A stretch of 64,000 nt of DNA, taken from positions 930,106 to 994,105 of the forward strand of contig AUYT01000001.1 in assembly GCA_000447245.1 (NCBI GenBank), in the 5' to 3' direction. The DNA comes from a candidate division Zixibacteria bacterium RBG-1 (lineage in GTDB: Bacteria > Zixibacteria > MSB-5A5 > DSPP01 > RBG-1). Under the pieces are notes generated by a model. It saw nothing but the letters and a program-made list of their open reading frames with translations. It had not been told where the DNA came from and did not search any database. Positions 25,398 through 35,154 of the stretch are shown one piece after another; the stretch's first letter is position 1; each line of letters opens with the position of its first letter. The position numbers were made by a program, and so were the translations under genes.

Positions 25398-28061
25398 ATG
25401 AGGTTCAAGCCAGGTAAGGCAGTTGTATTCATATTAATCGCTTGTTTTTTTGCAAGTGCAGCGGCACTCGCGCAGGGAGACTTCAGACCAAAGATTGACT
25501 ACCCCACCGCCACCAATCCCATTTCTATCTACGTTGCTGATTTGGATGGTGACAGCGACATAGATTTGGTGGTCGCCAATTATGGTAGCAGTAATGTTTC
25601 TGTTTTGAAAAACAACGGAGACGGTACTTTTGCAGCCAAAGTTGACTATCCAGTGGGAACCCAACCTATATCTGTTTTTGCTGCCGACCTGGATGACACT
25701 CTGGGATTAGATTTGGCGGTAGCCAATTACGGAAGTAATAACCTCTCCGTCTTATTTAACAATGGTGACGGAACCTTTGGTCCCGCCACGAACCTTTCGA
25801 CAGGAAGTAATCCCATCTCGGTTTTCGCCGCCAGACTGGATACAGACTCAGATTTTGATATTGCGGTTACCAATGAAGCCAGTGGTACCGTTTCAGTATT
25901 CCTAAACAACGGTGACAGCACTTTTACACCCAAAGGTCCCTATGGAACGGGCATTAGCCCTTCAGCGGTTTTTGCCTCTGACATTGATGGTGATACTGAC
26001 CAGGACTTAATCGTCACTAATTCCGGGAGTAATTCCATTCGGAGATTGAAAAACACTGATGGAATGGGGAATTTTGGTGATCTGGCTGATTATGCCACCG
26101 GGACTGCCCCCCGTTCTGTTTTTGTGGCTGACCTGGACGGAGACGGGGACAATGACGTTGTCACTGCCAACAACGGAAGCAACACCGTCTCAATTTTAAG
26201 AAATAACAACAACGGAACCTTTGCGGCCAAAGTCGACTCGGGGACCGGCTCCGGCCCATACTCTGTATTTGCCAAGGATTTAGTAGGGAATGTTGCGCGT
26301 GATTTGGTAGTGGCTAACTATAATGACAGCAGTGTCTCGGTTTTAAGAAACCTTGGTAGCGGCACTTTTGCAACCAAAGTGAACTATCGCACCGGAAAAA
26401 ATCCTGCTTCCGTGGTGATTACAGATTGGGACATGGATGGTGACCAGGACTTAGCCGTAGCTAATTATGGAAGCAACAGTATTTCTATTTTATTGCGCAA
26501 TCGACCTCCGGTTTTGGATTCCATCCCTTCCTACACCGTTAAGGAGGGTGCTAACTTAACCTTCAGAGTGCATGCCATCGATCCTGATATTGTGCAAGAT
26601 TCCCTAGTTCTGTCAACCAGTACGTTGGCGAATGCAACCTTTACAGATAGCGGTAATGGCTCAGGTGCTTTCAGTTTTAATCCCAGTTTCGCCCAGGCAG
26701 GAGTTCACGGCGTAACTTTCAGAGCATCAGATGGAGGTTTAACGGACAGCCAGATTGTGACAATCACAGTCGAACAAGGGGATTTCGCTGACCCGGTCAG
26801 CTACTCGGCCGGAAGTCAACTCACCTCAGTAGCAGCTGCTGACTTAGATGGGGACGGAGACCCTGATTTAGCGGTGACGAATTTTAGCTTGGACAAAGTC
26901 ACCTTTTTAAGAAATAACGGTAGCGGTGTCTTCTCCTCTCCTACTCCCTCTGACCGAGGGGTGGGGACTGGTCCCAAGGCGGTAATAGCCGCTAACTTAG
27001 ATGCAGTTTCAGGGATTGACTTAGCCGTGGCCAATAGCAATTCCAACAGCATTTCAGTTTTGCGTAACGGAGGAGGTTTTAATTTTTTCAGAAACGACAA
27101 ATCTACTGCCAGCGGACCTACTTCGGTATTTGCGGCTGATTTAGATACCGACGGTGACATTGATCTGGCGGTTGCTGATTTGGGGAGCAATGCTATCTCG
27201 ATTTTGAAGAACAACGACGATACGAGTTTTGCCAATGCCCTTAATTATTTAGTCGGACTTGGGCCCTCTTCAATCTACGGGTCGGATTTTGACCTGGATG
27301 GAGATATTGATCTGGCAGTTACTCGCGTGGGAGACGGCACACCTCCCGAAAGCACACTCACGGTGGTTTTCAATGACGGTTCTGCTGTTTTCGACTCCAC
27401 GGTCAATTATCCTACTGGAGGCGATCCTCGTTCAGTTTTCTCTTTCGATTTAGATGCGGATGATGATTCTGACCTGGTGGTGGCAAATTATTCCTCCCAC
27501 ACGATTTCAGTTTTTATGAATAACGGAGATGGGATTTTTGCCGCCAAAGTGGATTACCCCACAGACCTGAACCCCATCTCCATTTTCATTACCGACCTGG
27601 TCGGTGATTCTACGCCAGATGTGGCAGTCGCTAATCAGGGATCCGGCACAGTTTCGGTCTTCCGGAACCAAGGAGACGGGAGCTTTTATGCTAAGTTGGA
27701 CTATTCAGCCGGGGCGGGCACCACACTTCCATCAGGGATTGTGGCTTCCGATGTTGACAAAGATGGAGATAAAGACCTAGTAATTGCAAATGAGATAGCT
27801 GGCACAGTTTCCATCCTGCTGAGTTTTGCCAGCCCTTGCTCTTATAAGCCCGGAGATGTTAACGGAGATGGGAGCGTAAATTTAACTGATATAGTTGGTC
27901 TGGTAAACGTTGTTTTCAAAGGCACACCCACACCCAGTCCCAGCTGTCGGGCGAATGCTAACGGGGCGTTGCCTATCAACTTGACAGATATAATTTATTT
28001 AGTAAACAAGGTCTTTAAGGGTGGACCCAATCCTATCAAATCCGGTGTTTGCTGTTTGTAA
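25398..28061 (+). CDS. Secreted FG-GAP/VCBS repeat protein with Ig-like insert and dockerin
   Basis: An 887-residue secreted protein. After the signal peptide (residues 1-26, ending ALAQ) come about seven beta-propeller repeats of FG-GAP/VCBS type, each with a calcium-loop pattern such as VADLDGDSDIDLVVANYGS. A cadherin/Ig-like domain follows (residues ~370-460, PVLDSIPSYTVKEGANLTFR). A second propeller set comes next (VAAADLDGDGDPDLAVTNFS onward). The C-terminus is a dockerin-like pair (GDVNGDGSVNLTDIVGLVNV and INLTDIIYLVNKVFKGG) ending in VCCL. Such proteins are extracellular or surface-attached. The ribosome binding site is poor (GGGG at 25387). It is the first gene of the inferred tRNA-Tyr cassette 1. 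Confidence 0.82.
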   Translation: MRFKPGKAVVFILIACFFASAAALAQGDFRPKIDYPTATNPISIYVADLDGDSDIDLVVANYGSSNVSVLKNNGDGTFAAKVDYPVGTQPISVFAADLDDTLGLDLAVANYGSNNLSVLFNNGDGTFGPATNLSTGSNPISVFAARLDTDSDFDIAVTNEASGTVSVFLNNGDSTFTPKGPYGTGISPSAVFASDIDGDTDQDLIVTNSGSNSIRRLKNTDGMGNFGDLADYATGTAPRSVFVADLDGDGDNDVVTANNGSNTVSILRNNNNGTFAAKVDSGTGSGPYSVFAKDLVGNVARDLVVANYNDSSVSVLRNLGSGTFATKVNYRTGKNPASVVITDWDMDGDQDLAVANYGSNSISILLRNRPPVLDSIPSYTVKEGANLTFRVHAIDPDIVQDSLVLSTSTLANATFTDSGNGSGAFSFNPSFAQAGVHGVTFRASDGGLTDSQIVTITVEQGDFADPVSYSAGSQLTSVAAADLDGDGDPDLAVTNFSLDKVTFLRNNGSGVFSSPTPSDRGVGTGPKAVIAANLDAVSGIDLAVANSNSNSISVLRNGGGFNFFRNDKSTASGPTSVFAADLDTDGDIDLAVADLGSNAISILKNNDDTSFANALNYLVGLGPSSIYGSDFDLDGDIDLAVTRVGDGTPPESTLTVVFNDGSAVFDSTVNYPTGGDPRSVFSFDLDADDDSDLVVANYSSHTISVFMNNGDGIFAAKVDYPTDLNPISIFITDLVGDSTPDVAVANQGSGTVSVFRNQGDGSFYAKLDYSAGAGTTLPSGIVASDVDKDGDKDLVIANEIAGTVSILLSFASPCSYKPGDVNGDGSVNLTDIVGLVNVVFKGTPTPSPSCRANANGALPINLTDIIYLVNKVFKGGPNPIKSGVCCL

Positions 28062-28159
28062 GTGTGAAAATAACTCGTTTGATACTGTTTCTCTAGTTTA
28101 TACAATTTAGAACTTTTTAAATTCTAACATTTATAACTCCCAAGGAAGGAGGAAATTTT

Positions 28160-29539
28160 ATGAAAAAAATCTCTATAGTTTTGTTAATTATTTCTTTATT
28201 TTCTCTGAGCTTAGCCCAGGACCCCGGTGGTCCAAACAGTATGTGGCTGGACCTTGACAATTCGGAGATTCTTTCAAGTGGAGGGGAAGTTACAAGCTTA
28301 GATCCTGACACCGTTTGTACCCCTGGCGACTTTAATGGTAGTGGTACAGTCAACCTCTCCGATTTGTCATTCTTAGTCAGTTATTTATTAATATGTGGCC
28401 TTTCTCCAACTTGCTTGCCTAATGAAGCTAATGGCAACTGTGAACTTGACTTGGGTGACCTGATATATCTTACAAATTTCTTCTTTAAAGGAGGTCCCGC
28501 ACCGGTTTCTTACTGCTCAAATCCTGATACCTTTTTTGACCCCGGTAACCTTGACACCCTAAAGATTGGCACAGTTACCGGCTGCCCCGGTGATACGGTA
28601 GCTGTTCCGGTATATGTAAATAACGATGAAAAAATTTACCTTACGGTGCCACTTAGGATTGACACCAGCATGGCGGTGTGTGATTCGATAATTACTACCG
28701 GCACAAGAGGGGCTGGCAAAATTGCTGGCATTCCTGTATATTGTGGAGATTCTACAGGTGTTCTATTAAATACTAACGGAGTTGATACACTTACAGCTGG
28801 AAACGGTGTAGTGGCTTATTTGCGATGTATTATCAAGGATGGTGATTCCGGCTTCGTAACAATCGATTCGGCTACCCTTGGTCCCAATACACTCAGGTTC
28901 TTCAAGAGCAATACCTATTCCATCAAGCCGGTTTTCATAGGAGGTGGAATAAATGTAGCTTGCCCAACCAACTTTAAAGTAACTATCAGAGCTTTCTCCC
29001 CGGTTAATTTGGTAGTTATTGAACCGACTCCCGAAGCAGATAGCGTGGGATTGGACACTACCGCAACCAGACCCGATACCATTTTCAACACCATTTTGGA
29101 AGGTTCTTCATATGACACTACCCAGGATGCCAATAACGATGGCGAAAATGATGTGATAATTACAATCCCTGCTCCTTTCAACGGTCCCTATCAAATCAGA
29201 GTGGTGCCGACAGACACTGGACAATTTAGCTTGGATTATCAAGCCGGCAACAATCTCCGGGTGCTGTTAGCAGACAGTGTGGTAATTACAACCACGGATA
29301 CCAATTACACCTATGGACTGGTGGTGCTTCCCTTTTTACGGGGGGATGCCAACAAGGATCGGGCCCGAGGACTGGCGGACATCGTCTACCTGGTAAATTA
29401 TGTTTATAAGGGTGGACCGCCTCCTGACCCGTTGTCTTTGGGAGATGTGAATTGCGGCGGCATGCCGGCAGTAGGTCTGGCGGACATCATATATATGGTT
29501 AATTTTGTTTACAGGGGTGGCCCCCCACCTTGCAGCTAA
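28160..29539 (+). CDS. Secreted protein with dockerin, cohesin-like domain and second dockerin
   Basis: A 459-residue secreted protein. After a signal peptide, an N-terminal dockerin-like module (residues ~50-120: GDFNGSGTVNLSDLSFLVSY and GDLIYLTNFFFKGG) is followed by a domain starting LKIGTVTGCPGDTVAVPVYV, whose layout is cohesin-like (CBM2/3-fold). A beta-rich module (FKVTIRAFSPVNLVV to FTYGL-like TNYTYGLVVLP) and a C-terminal dockerin (GDANKDRARGLADIVYLVNY, ending PPPCS) complete it. The final ~190 residues are closely related to those of the next gene. AAGGAGG stands before the ATG. A cohesin and dockerins in one chain would allow self-assembly; the cohesin call is by pattern and not certain. 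Confidence 0.72.
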   Translation: MKKISIVLLIISLFSLSLAQDPGGPNSMWLDLDNSEILSSGGEVTSLDPDTVCTPGDFNGSGTVNLSDLSFLVSYLLICGLSPTCLPNEANGNCELDLGDLIYLTNFFFKGGPAPVSYCSNPDTFFDPGNLDTLKIGTVTGCPGDTVAVPVYVNNDEKIYLTVPLRIDTSMAVCDSIITTGTRGAGKIAGIPVYCGDSTGVLLNTNGVDTLTAGNGVVAYLRCIIKDGDSGFVTIDSATLGPNTLRFFKSNTYSIKPVFIGGGINVACPTNFKVTIRAFSPVNLVVIEPTPEADSVGLDTTATRPDTIFNTILEGSSYDTTQDANNDGENDVIITIPAPFNGPYQIRVVPTDTGQFSLDYQAGNNLRVLLADSVVITTTDTNYTYGLVVLPFLRGDANKDRARGLADIVYLVNYVYKGGPPPDPLSLGDVNCGGMPAVGLADIIYMVNFVYRGGPPPCS

Positions 29540-29651
29540 ACTCTATGCCGAAAGTTTGAGTCAAATAAAAGTTAGATTTTTAAATTTCAATTTTATAGCA
29601 ACCTTAAAAGTAGATGATTTTAATTAATTCAGGGGAAAAAAGGGGGTTTAT

Positions 29652-32600
29652 ATGAAAAAATTCTATTTAGTTTTATTAGTTCTTTTTCTCAATTTATTTA
29701 TTGGGTCTCTCAGAATTGAAGCTAAAACTGAAAAGAAAGTTGTTTCCCAGTCAAAAGGAAATAAGATTGATTACAGTAAAATTGAATGGAGAACCAGGGA
29801 GGAGTTAAAAGCTAATTTAGTTAAAGAATTACCCTCTCTTCCTGTAAGGAGCGCTGGAGCATCTAAATTCAAACCTGACTACCCTATCACTACTGCTTCA
29901 CCATTATTCGATACAGGCGGATATACTTATTTTGATTACGCCGCCAACGAGAGATTGCCTAGACAGATTGCCTTGAGTGCTTTGGGGCATGTCCATATTG
30001 ATTGGACTAAAGGGTATGACGCAACCTCTTCAGGTGCTGGCAAAAGAGAGGTTGCCTACGCTTCTTTTTTTTCGGCTGGTGCTCGTGTAGCTTTTGATGA
30101 GCAAGTCTCCGGCCTCGGTGAAGACCTCAGCAAGACCAGAGGAGGGTATACTTCTCTGGCGGTTTTACCGGATGGCAGAGCTATTTGCACTTATCATCAC
30201 GCCGAATCCGTAACCGGCAAACCACGTGGAACCTGGGTTTCCATTGAAGCAACCGCCACTGTTGGTGATTGGCTAGAAGAATTGCACGCCCCTGATTCGG
30301 TGTTAGGAATGAAGAGTGCGGGGCTTTACCCCGCTTGCGCGGGTCAGAAAGTAACCCCCGGTGATACGCTCATTGTGCATGTGGTAAGTGTAGAATTTCA
30401 GGGTGGGAATCAGGATTTCGTTTATGCCCGGGGCCGGGGACTCACTCCCGTAGATTTTGTTTTTTCTCCAGGTCAGAGACCGGATTCCAGTGACTTCATC
30501 TCCGTGATTGTGGTGGCTTCGCGCAAGTCCAATAAAGTAGCCATGGTCTATGTTCGCGAAAAGGTTTATTCAGGTGATAACTCTGATGCGGATGTATTTT
30601 ATATTGAATCTACTAATGGAGGACGAGATTGGGTGAATGGTTTTAACAATAGCGGTAGAGACACGGCCGTAAATGTTACCAAATATGCGCCCGGGTCTCC
30701 GATAAGAGCCACTGGTGACTTATCCGCAGTCTATGATGAAGATGATTCTTTACATATTGTTTGGGTAGCTCCTTTATATAACGCCGGATTGACCGCCAGT
30801 GAATGTTATATCTATCATTGGAGCAAAGCTACGGGAATCGACCAAGTGGCAGATGGAATATACCTTATATCTGACGCTCTTTTACCAAGTTCGATTGCTA
30901 AAAATAATTTAAGAAATCCTCAAATTGGAGTGCATGACGGAACCGCCTCTTTAGGTCGTAAAAATTACTTATATGTGACCTGGAATCAATTTGGTCCCGG
31001 AACTACAGATGTTTCTGACGACGGCATCTTGAATGGTGAAATCTATGTAAACGCCTCCTCCAATGCTGGAAACACCTGGGGTTCTCCAGTAAACATTACA
31101 AATTCACAGACTCCGGGATGCGACCGTAATTGTGACAGTGATGTTTATCCTTCTTTAGCAGAAAGAGTAAATGACACTTTGCATATATCTTACATCAATG
31201 ATAAAGAAGCGGGTCGATATGATCAAGGGGATGGCGAAGTCTTGTCTCCGGTACTCTACTACAAATATCCGGCTTATCAGCCGGCCGCTTTCAATGGAAT
31301 ATCTGTATCTCCTCCGTATTTTGACGACCCGGTAGCGAACATCAGCATACCGGATCTGGTAATTGACACAATTATTACGATTACGAATGTTGGAAACCAG
31401 ACTTTGACCATCGATAGCGTAAAAAAAGCCGGAGTTTCTCCCTGGCTTAAGCTTCAAAATGCCGGATTTCCTGATGCGATACCTGAAGGCGGTGCCCCAA
31501 AGGTGGTTGCCTGCACCCTCAATGGAACTGGTCTGGGTACTGCGACCTACGTAGATACCATCGTAGTTTACAACAATTCTAACAACAGTCCGACCTTGAA
31601 AATCCCGGTTCATTTTGTGGTCACCGATTGTGGATACTTCCGAAGGAATCAGCTGGTAGCAACCGTTGGAGACTTAAAGTTGAAAGCGTCTAATACTTCC
31701 AATTTAGCCGACCAAGATCTCTTGAATGGATTTTATCTGACTTCCGTCGGTCGAAATTTCCTGTTTGATGGATCTGCGGTTTTTACCACCCGTACGACCA
31801 ACGGGGACACCGTTGCGATGCAGGATATATTAGGCAACTATACTGTACATCCTTTGAGTGATATTGATACCCAAACCGTGACATTTCCCGATTCGCTTAC
31901 TTTTGCCCAAGCTCTGGCACAACAAAGACCAGCCAAAGCCGGAACCTGGCATAGAATAGGTCCAGTTTATAATGCTATGTTCTTGCCTGAATTAGACCCA
32001 GCCAACAGTCCTTGGCCCGGTCCTTGGTTTAAATACACTATTTGCCAAACCTGGTGGATAAAAGTTGGACCCAATCCCAGATACGTGTTGTGGTTTAAGA
32101 AGCTGTACAAATCTTATCCACCCTGCTGGTGGCCGCTATGGCCGGGCACACTTTTAACCGGTAATATCTACGCCGGTTCAGTAATTGACTGGGATATCCC
32201 TTCGGATACCGGAGGAGTTTTAAATAATTGGGGAAACAATGATACTTTGAAGTTTTGTTGGTTGCGGGGAGATGGACCGGGGTCAGGAAATTTCTTTGCG
32301 GCAACCGCAGCCATGGTTGATACCGGTGTCCACATTGGAAATCCCAACGGATTTTGGGCTGCTAAAGTTAATCGAGCTGGTGAGCTGAAATCTGCCTTTG
32401 ACCCCCAGGAAATATTTTTGGCCTTGAGTGATTCCGGGTTTAATCCCAAAGATTCTAGCTTTGACCCCTTGGCCTTTACTCCGGCAGACAGAAATATAAT
32501 GCTTGCTTCGGCCTGTTTTGATACGACGGCAGATACGATAAAATTCTGTCAAGCTCTTGTTGTAAGCGAACTGGGGTATGACAGTTTGAAGACGAGGGTT

Positions 32601-34004
32601 GAACAGGCCAGACGAGATATGAGGTTAGCACTACCAAGTGGTTGCACTCATGTACCGGGAGATGTTAACGGGGATAATTGCTGGACTTTGCCAGACATTG
32701 TGCAATTGGTGAGTATTGTCTTCAAGAGTGCGCCCAAACCTACCCCATTGTGCCGAACCGATTGCAACGGCTCAGGCGGTAACCCAAATCTTTCAGATAT
32801 TACTTATTTGTTGAACAAGGTCTTAAAGAGTGGACCTAATCCTGTCAAGATAGAGGTGTGCTGTAAGGACAGTGACCAAGGTTGTGTGCAGGATACAGGA
32901 GACCATGGTCAGTTAGACCAAGTATTCATAAACTGTACTCCACCGGATCAGTTTGCAACAGATTCCGCGATAGCAAGCTTCGACCTGATGTTCACCACGG
33001 ATGCCACCGCGGCCAACGAGGTTATAGTAGCTTGGAACGCCGCTTTATCGATAACTGCTTCATGTTCAGCCAGAGTGGTTATAGATGAGTCAGCAGGCGG
33101 AGCGGTTTTTGGCGGAACCGCCTCGGGCAGCCCCAATGATTGGGATGCCCGATTCAACAATTCTGTTCCTGCGAGCGGGATTTTGCCGGCCACGGTAATC
33201 TATGCTGCCACTCAGGAATTACAACCTCCGCCCAATGTCGGACCGTCTTTGAGCAATGGCACCTTTGTATTGGCGCATGTGGTGGTCGTGACCTACGGCA
33301 CAGGCTGTATTACTATTGACACCACTTCTACTCAGACGGTATCTTTGAACGTGGTTAGAAGTAACGCAGTGGGATACCGGCCCTCTTGGCAGGGACCTTA
33401 TCAGTGCTGTGTAACACCCCCCCCAGCCAACTTTAATGTAACCATCAGAGCTTTCTCGCCGGTCAACTTAGTGGTTACCGACCCGGTCACCGATAGTATC
33501 GGATTGGATAGCACCGGCGGCAGACCGTTTGAGATCTTCAACTCGATCTTAACTGGCTCTACTTACGACACTACTCAAGATGCCAACAATGATGGAGAAA
33601 ATGATGTTATAATTACCATCCCAGTTCCTTATAACGGTCCCTATCAAATCAGGGTAGTGCCGACAGACACCGGACATTTCAGCTTGGATTACCAAACTGG
33701 TAACAATCAGAAGGTGGTATTGGGAAACAATGTGTTAATTACAAACACAGATACCAATTTCACTTATGGACTGGAAATACTCCCCTATCTGCGTGGAGAT
33801 GCCAACAAAGATCGCAGTCAAAATTTGACTGACATCATATACTTAGTAAACTATCTGTTTAAGGGGGGGGCTCGCCCTGATCCTTTGGCATTGGGAAATG
33901 CCAACTGTGACTTGAGAACCGACGGGACGGAAAGAGTGGATTTGATTGACGTGGTGTATATGGTTAATTATGTATTCAAGGGGGGACCTCGGCCGTGTAG
34001 TTAA
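29652..34004 (+). CDS. Giant secreted multidomain protein: BNR-like propeller, internal and terminal dockerins
   Basis: A 1450-residue secreted protein. A signal peptide is followed by a region with sialidase/BNR-like blades (residues ~100-540, e.g. FYIESTNGGRDWVNGF and NASSNAGNTWGSPVNIT). A BACON-like Ig domain follows (~550-660, TNVGNQTLTIDSVKKAG), then an unrecognised ~330-residue region. An internal dockerin (GDVNGDNCWTLPDIVQLVSI, ending VCCK) lies near residue 1005-1075. A beta-rich possibly cohesin-like domain (1080-1255) precedes a C-terminal module plus dockerin shared with the previous gene. It ends PRPCS. No catalytic motif was identified. It closes cassette 1 and is followed by 1.15 kb without genes. 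Confidence 0.75.
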   Translation: MKKFYLVLLVLFLNLFIGSLRIEAKTEKKVVSQSKGNKIDYSKIEWRTREELKANLVKELPSLPVRSAGASKFKPDYPITTASPLFDTGGYTYFDYAANERLPRQIALSALGHVHIDWTKGYDATSSGAGKREVAYASFFSAGARVAFDEQVSGLGEDLSKTRGGYTSLAVLPDGRAICTYHHAESVTGKPRGTWVSIEATATVGDWLEELHAPDSVLGMKSAGLYPACAGQKVTPGDTLIVHVVSVEFQGGNQDFVYARGRGLTPVDFVFSPGQRPDSSDFISVIVVASRKSNKVAMVYVREKVYSGDNSDADVFYIESTNGGRDWVNGFNNSGRDTAVNVTKYAPGSPIRATGDLSAVYDEDDSLHIVWVAPLYNAGLTASECYIYHWSKATGIDQVADGIYLISDALLPSSIAKNNLRNPQIGVHDGTASLGRKNYLYVTWNQFGPGTTDVSDDGILNGEIYVNASSNAGNTWGSPVNITNSQTPGCDRNCDSDVYPSLAERVNDTLHISYINDKEAGRYDQGDGEVLSPVLYYKYPAYQPAAFNGISVSPPYFDDPVANISIPDLVIDTIITITNVGNQTLTIDSVKKAGVSPWLKLQNAGFPDAIPEGGAPKVVACTLNGTGLGTATYVDTIVVYNNSNNSPTLKIPVHFVVTDCGYFRRNQLVATVGDLKLKASNTSNLADQDLLNGFYLTSVGRNFLFDGSAVFTTRTTNGDTVAMQDILGNYTVHPLSDIDTQTVTFPDSLTFAQALAQQRPAKAGTWHRIGPVYNAMFLPELDPANSPWPGPWFKYTICQTWWIKVGPNPRYVLWFKKLYKSYPPCWWPLWPGTLLTGNIYAGSVIDWDIPSDTGGVLNNWGNNDTLKFCWLRGDGPGSGNFFAATAAMVDTGVHIGNPNGFWAAKVNRAGELKSAFDPQEIFLALSDSGFNPKDSSFDPLAFTPADRNIMLASACFDTTADTIKFCQALVVSELGYDSLKTRVEQARRDMRLALPSGCTHVPGDVNGDNCWTLPDIVQLVSIVFKSAPKPTPLCRTDCNGSGGNPNLSDITYLLNKVLKSGPNPVKIEVCCKDSDQGCVQDTGDHGQLDQVFINCTPPDQFATDSAIASFDLMFTTDATAANEVIVAWNAALSITASCSARVVIDESAGGAVFGGTASGSPNDWDARFNNSVPASGILPATVIYAATQELQPPPNVGPSLSNGTFVLAHVVVVTYGTGCITIDTTSTQTVSLNVVRSNAVGYRPSWQGPYQCCVTPPPANFNVTIRAFSPVNLVVTDPVTDSIGLDSTGGRPFEIFNSILTGSTYDTTQDANNDGENDVIITIPVPYNGPYQIRVVPTDTGHFSLDYQTGNNQKVVLGNNVLITNTDTNFTYGLEILPYLRGDANKDRSQNLTDIIYLVNYLFKGGARPDPLALGNANCDLRTDGTERVDLIDVVYMVNYVFKGGPRPCS

Positions 34005-34568
34005 TCTCGAGGGGGTGAGAAATTTTAAGTAGACTGCTTCATCATTGTAACGGTTTACATCAGATAAGGGTTTAGATTTTTAATTTAGGGTTATAGAGCA
34101 TCTTAATAAGCTTATATCTACTTCAGAGGAATGAAACAGGCTATCCCTTTCATCTCTCCAGTAGAAGAATTAGCCCCCTTCTCGCCAAGTTTGCTGAATA
34201 CCAACTAAATTAACTCAAACTCCAATTTAAAAGTTGTGCCTATTGGTGCGACCGGCAAAAATTGAAATAAAGTTTAATCAGGAGTAACCCTGGCTTTCAT
34301 CCTTTTATTGAAAAATTTAAAACCCTCTTTTCTAGACAAGATGCCGATTTAACAGTTTCGTTTTCTGGTTGAATATCGTATTATTAAGAAACCTTAATTC
34401 TTCCATCGTTATCTTTTTTGATGTCACAAATTTTAAGTATCATGTCATTGAGTTCTATCGAGACTAAATCTGAACAATTAGAAAGCACTTTATTAATTAG
34501 GACCCAACCAAAATAAACTTTCGATCGTTTATTGATTTGAACAAACGGCAACAAGTAATAATAATATT

Positions 34569-34736
34569 CTTGTGCCAAATTTGTGCCAACTCTTGGTAAA
34601 AATAGATAAAGATTCGTAAAAGTAGATAAAAATTGGTAAAAGATGAATTTGCTTGACATCTTTGAACTTACACTATAACTTGCTATATGAGAGCAGGTTA
34701 CGATTTTGGGGTTTTTAGACTCCACCCCTCTCCATA
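34569..34736 (+). repeat. 168-bp direct repeat, copy A, ending in tRNA-Tyr 3' sequence
   Basis: It starts CTTGTGCCAAATTTGTGCCA and ends CCACCCCTCTCCATA. It aligns without gaps to 44474-44641 with about 13 differences by eye. The last 16-17 bases equal the 3' end of tRNA-Tyr. Inside are two TTGTGCCAA copies and an AT-rich run of GGTAAAAAT-like units that could be recombinase or IHF-type sites. I read it as the right end of cassette 1. Confidence 0.85.
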
Positions 34737-34737
34737 A
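34721..34737 (+). other. Attachment-site-like copy of the tRNA-Tyr 3' end (middle)
   Basis: TCCACCCCTCTCCATAA is identical to 24995-25011. Flanking GA and TTAT also agree around single mismatches. No tRNA body precedes it. It is interpreted as the junction between two tandem insertions. Confidence 0.7.
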
Positions 34738-35088
34738 CTTATTGATTATTAATAAGTTATGCAACCGAACATTGCTTGCCGAAAGTTATTTCGATCTCGT
34801 ATTTGATCTCACCACTTAGGTCTAATTTTACAATGTGTGATCTAGATAAACGATCCTAGCAATTTCTTGTTTTGTTCTTATATAAATTGTTTATGCGTTT
34901 TTCTAATTTTCTTTACTTATCTTCTTAAGGTTTAGTCAATAAATAAGCAATATTCAAGTCAGTACTTTTATTTGTGACAGCACGAGCGGAATTGCCATTT
35001 TGGTGGTTCTTAGCAAGAGGCTTGAATTTTGTATTCTGGCTTAGAATAAAAAGGGGAATCTAACCGTACAAATTTTATAAAAAAATGC

Positions 35089-35117
35089 TTGACAAGCGAA
35101 TGGAAGGGTAGTATAGT
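35089..35117 (+). promoter_or_regulatory. Predicted promoter of the Rrf2-cytochrome operon
   Basis: TTGACA (35089-35094), a 17-bp spacer, and TATAGT (35112-35117). The predicted start near 35124 leaves about 31 nt before the ATG at 35155. The Rrf2 protein may act here on its own operon. Confidence 0.7.
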
Positions 35118-35154
35118 ATAAATAAAAGAATATATGGTCTGCTTTTCTTGTAAT

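Larger units (their letters stand above)
34005..35154. other. Long non-coding region at the junction of the two inferred cassettes
   Basis: About 1.15 kb with no supportable gene. It is AT-rich. It contains the 168-bp direct repeat (34569-34736) ending in the tRNA-Tyr 3' sequence, and the promoter of the Rrf2 gene (35089-35117). The rest (34005-34568 and 34738-35088) shows nothing recognisable. A 126-codon minus-strand frame at 34384-34764 overlaps the repeat and has no family resemblance. Confidence 0.6.

Noticed and set aside
25398-28061. Calcium-loop repeats taken as a possible RTX toxin or adhesin
   Set aside because: The repeats are FG-GAP/VCBS propeller type (DLDGDxDxDLVVAN), not GGxGxDxUx nonapeptides, and no RTX secretion genes are nearby.
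34569-34736. AT-rich iterated units considered as a CRISPR array
   Set aside because: Units of about 13 bases are imperfect, lack unique spacers of constant length, and no cas genes are present.
34384-34764. 126-codon minus-strand frame overlapping the 168-bp repeat
   Set aside because: No family resemblance, no ribosome binding site, and it extends through the tRNA-like tail; its similarity to a frame at 44442-44630 follows from the DNA repeat itself.
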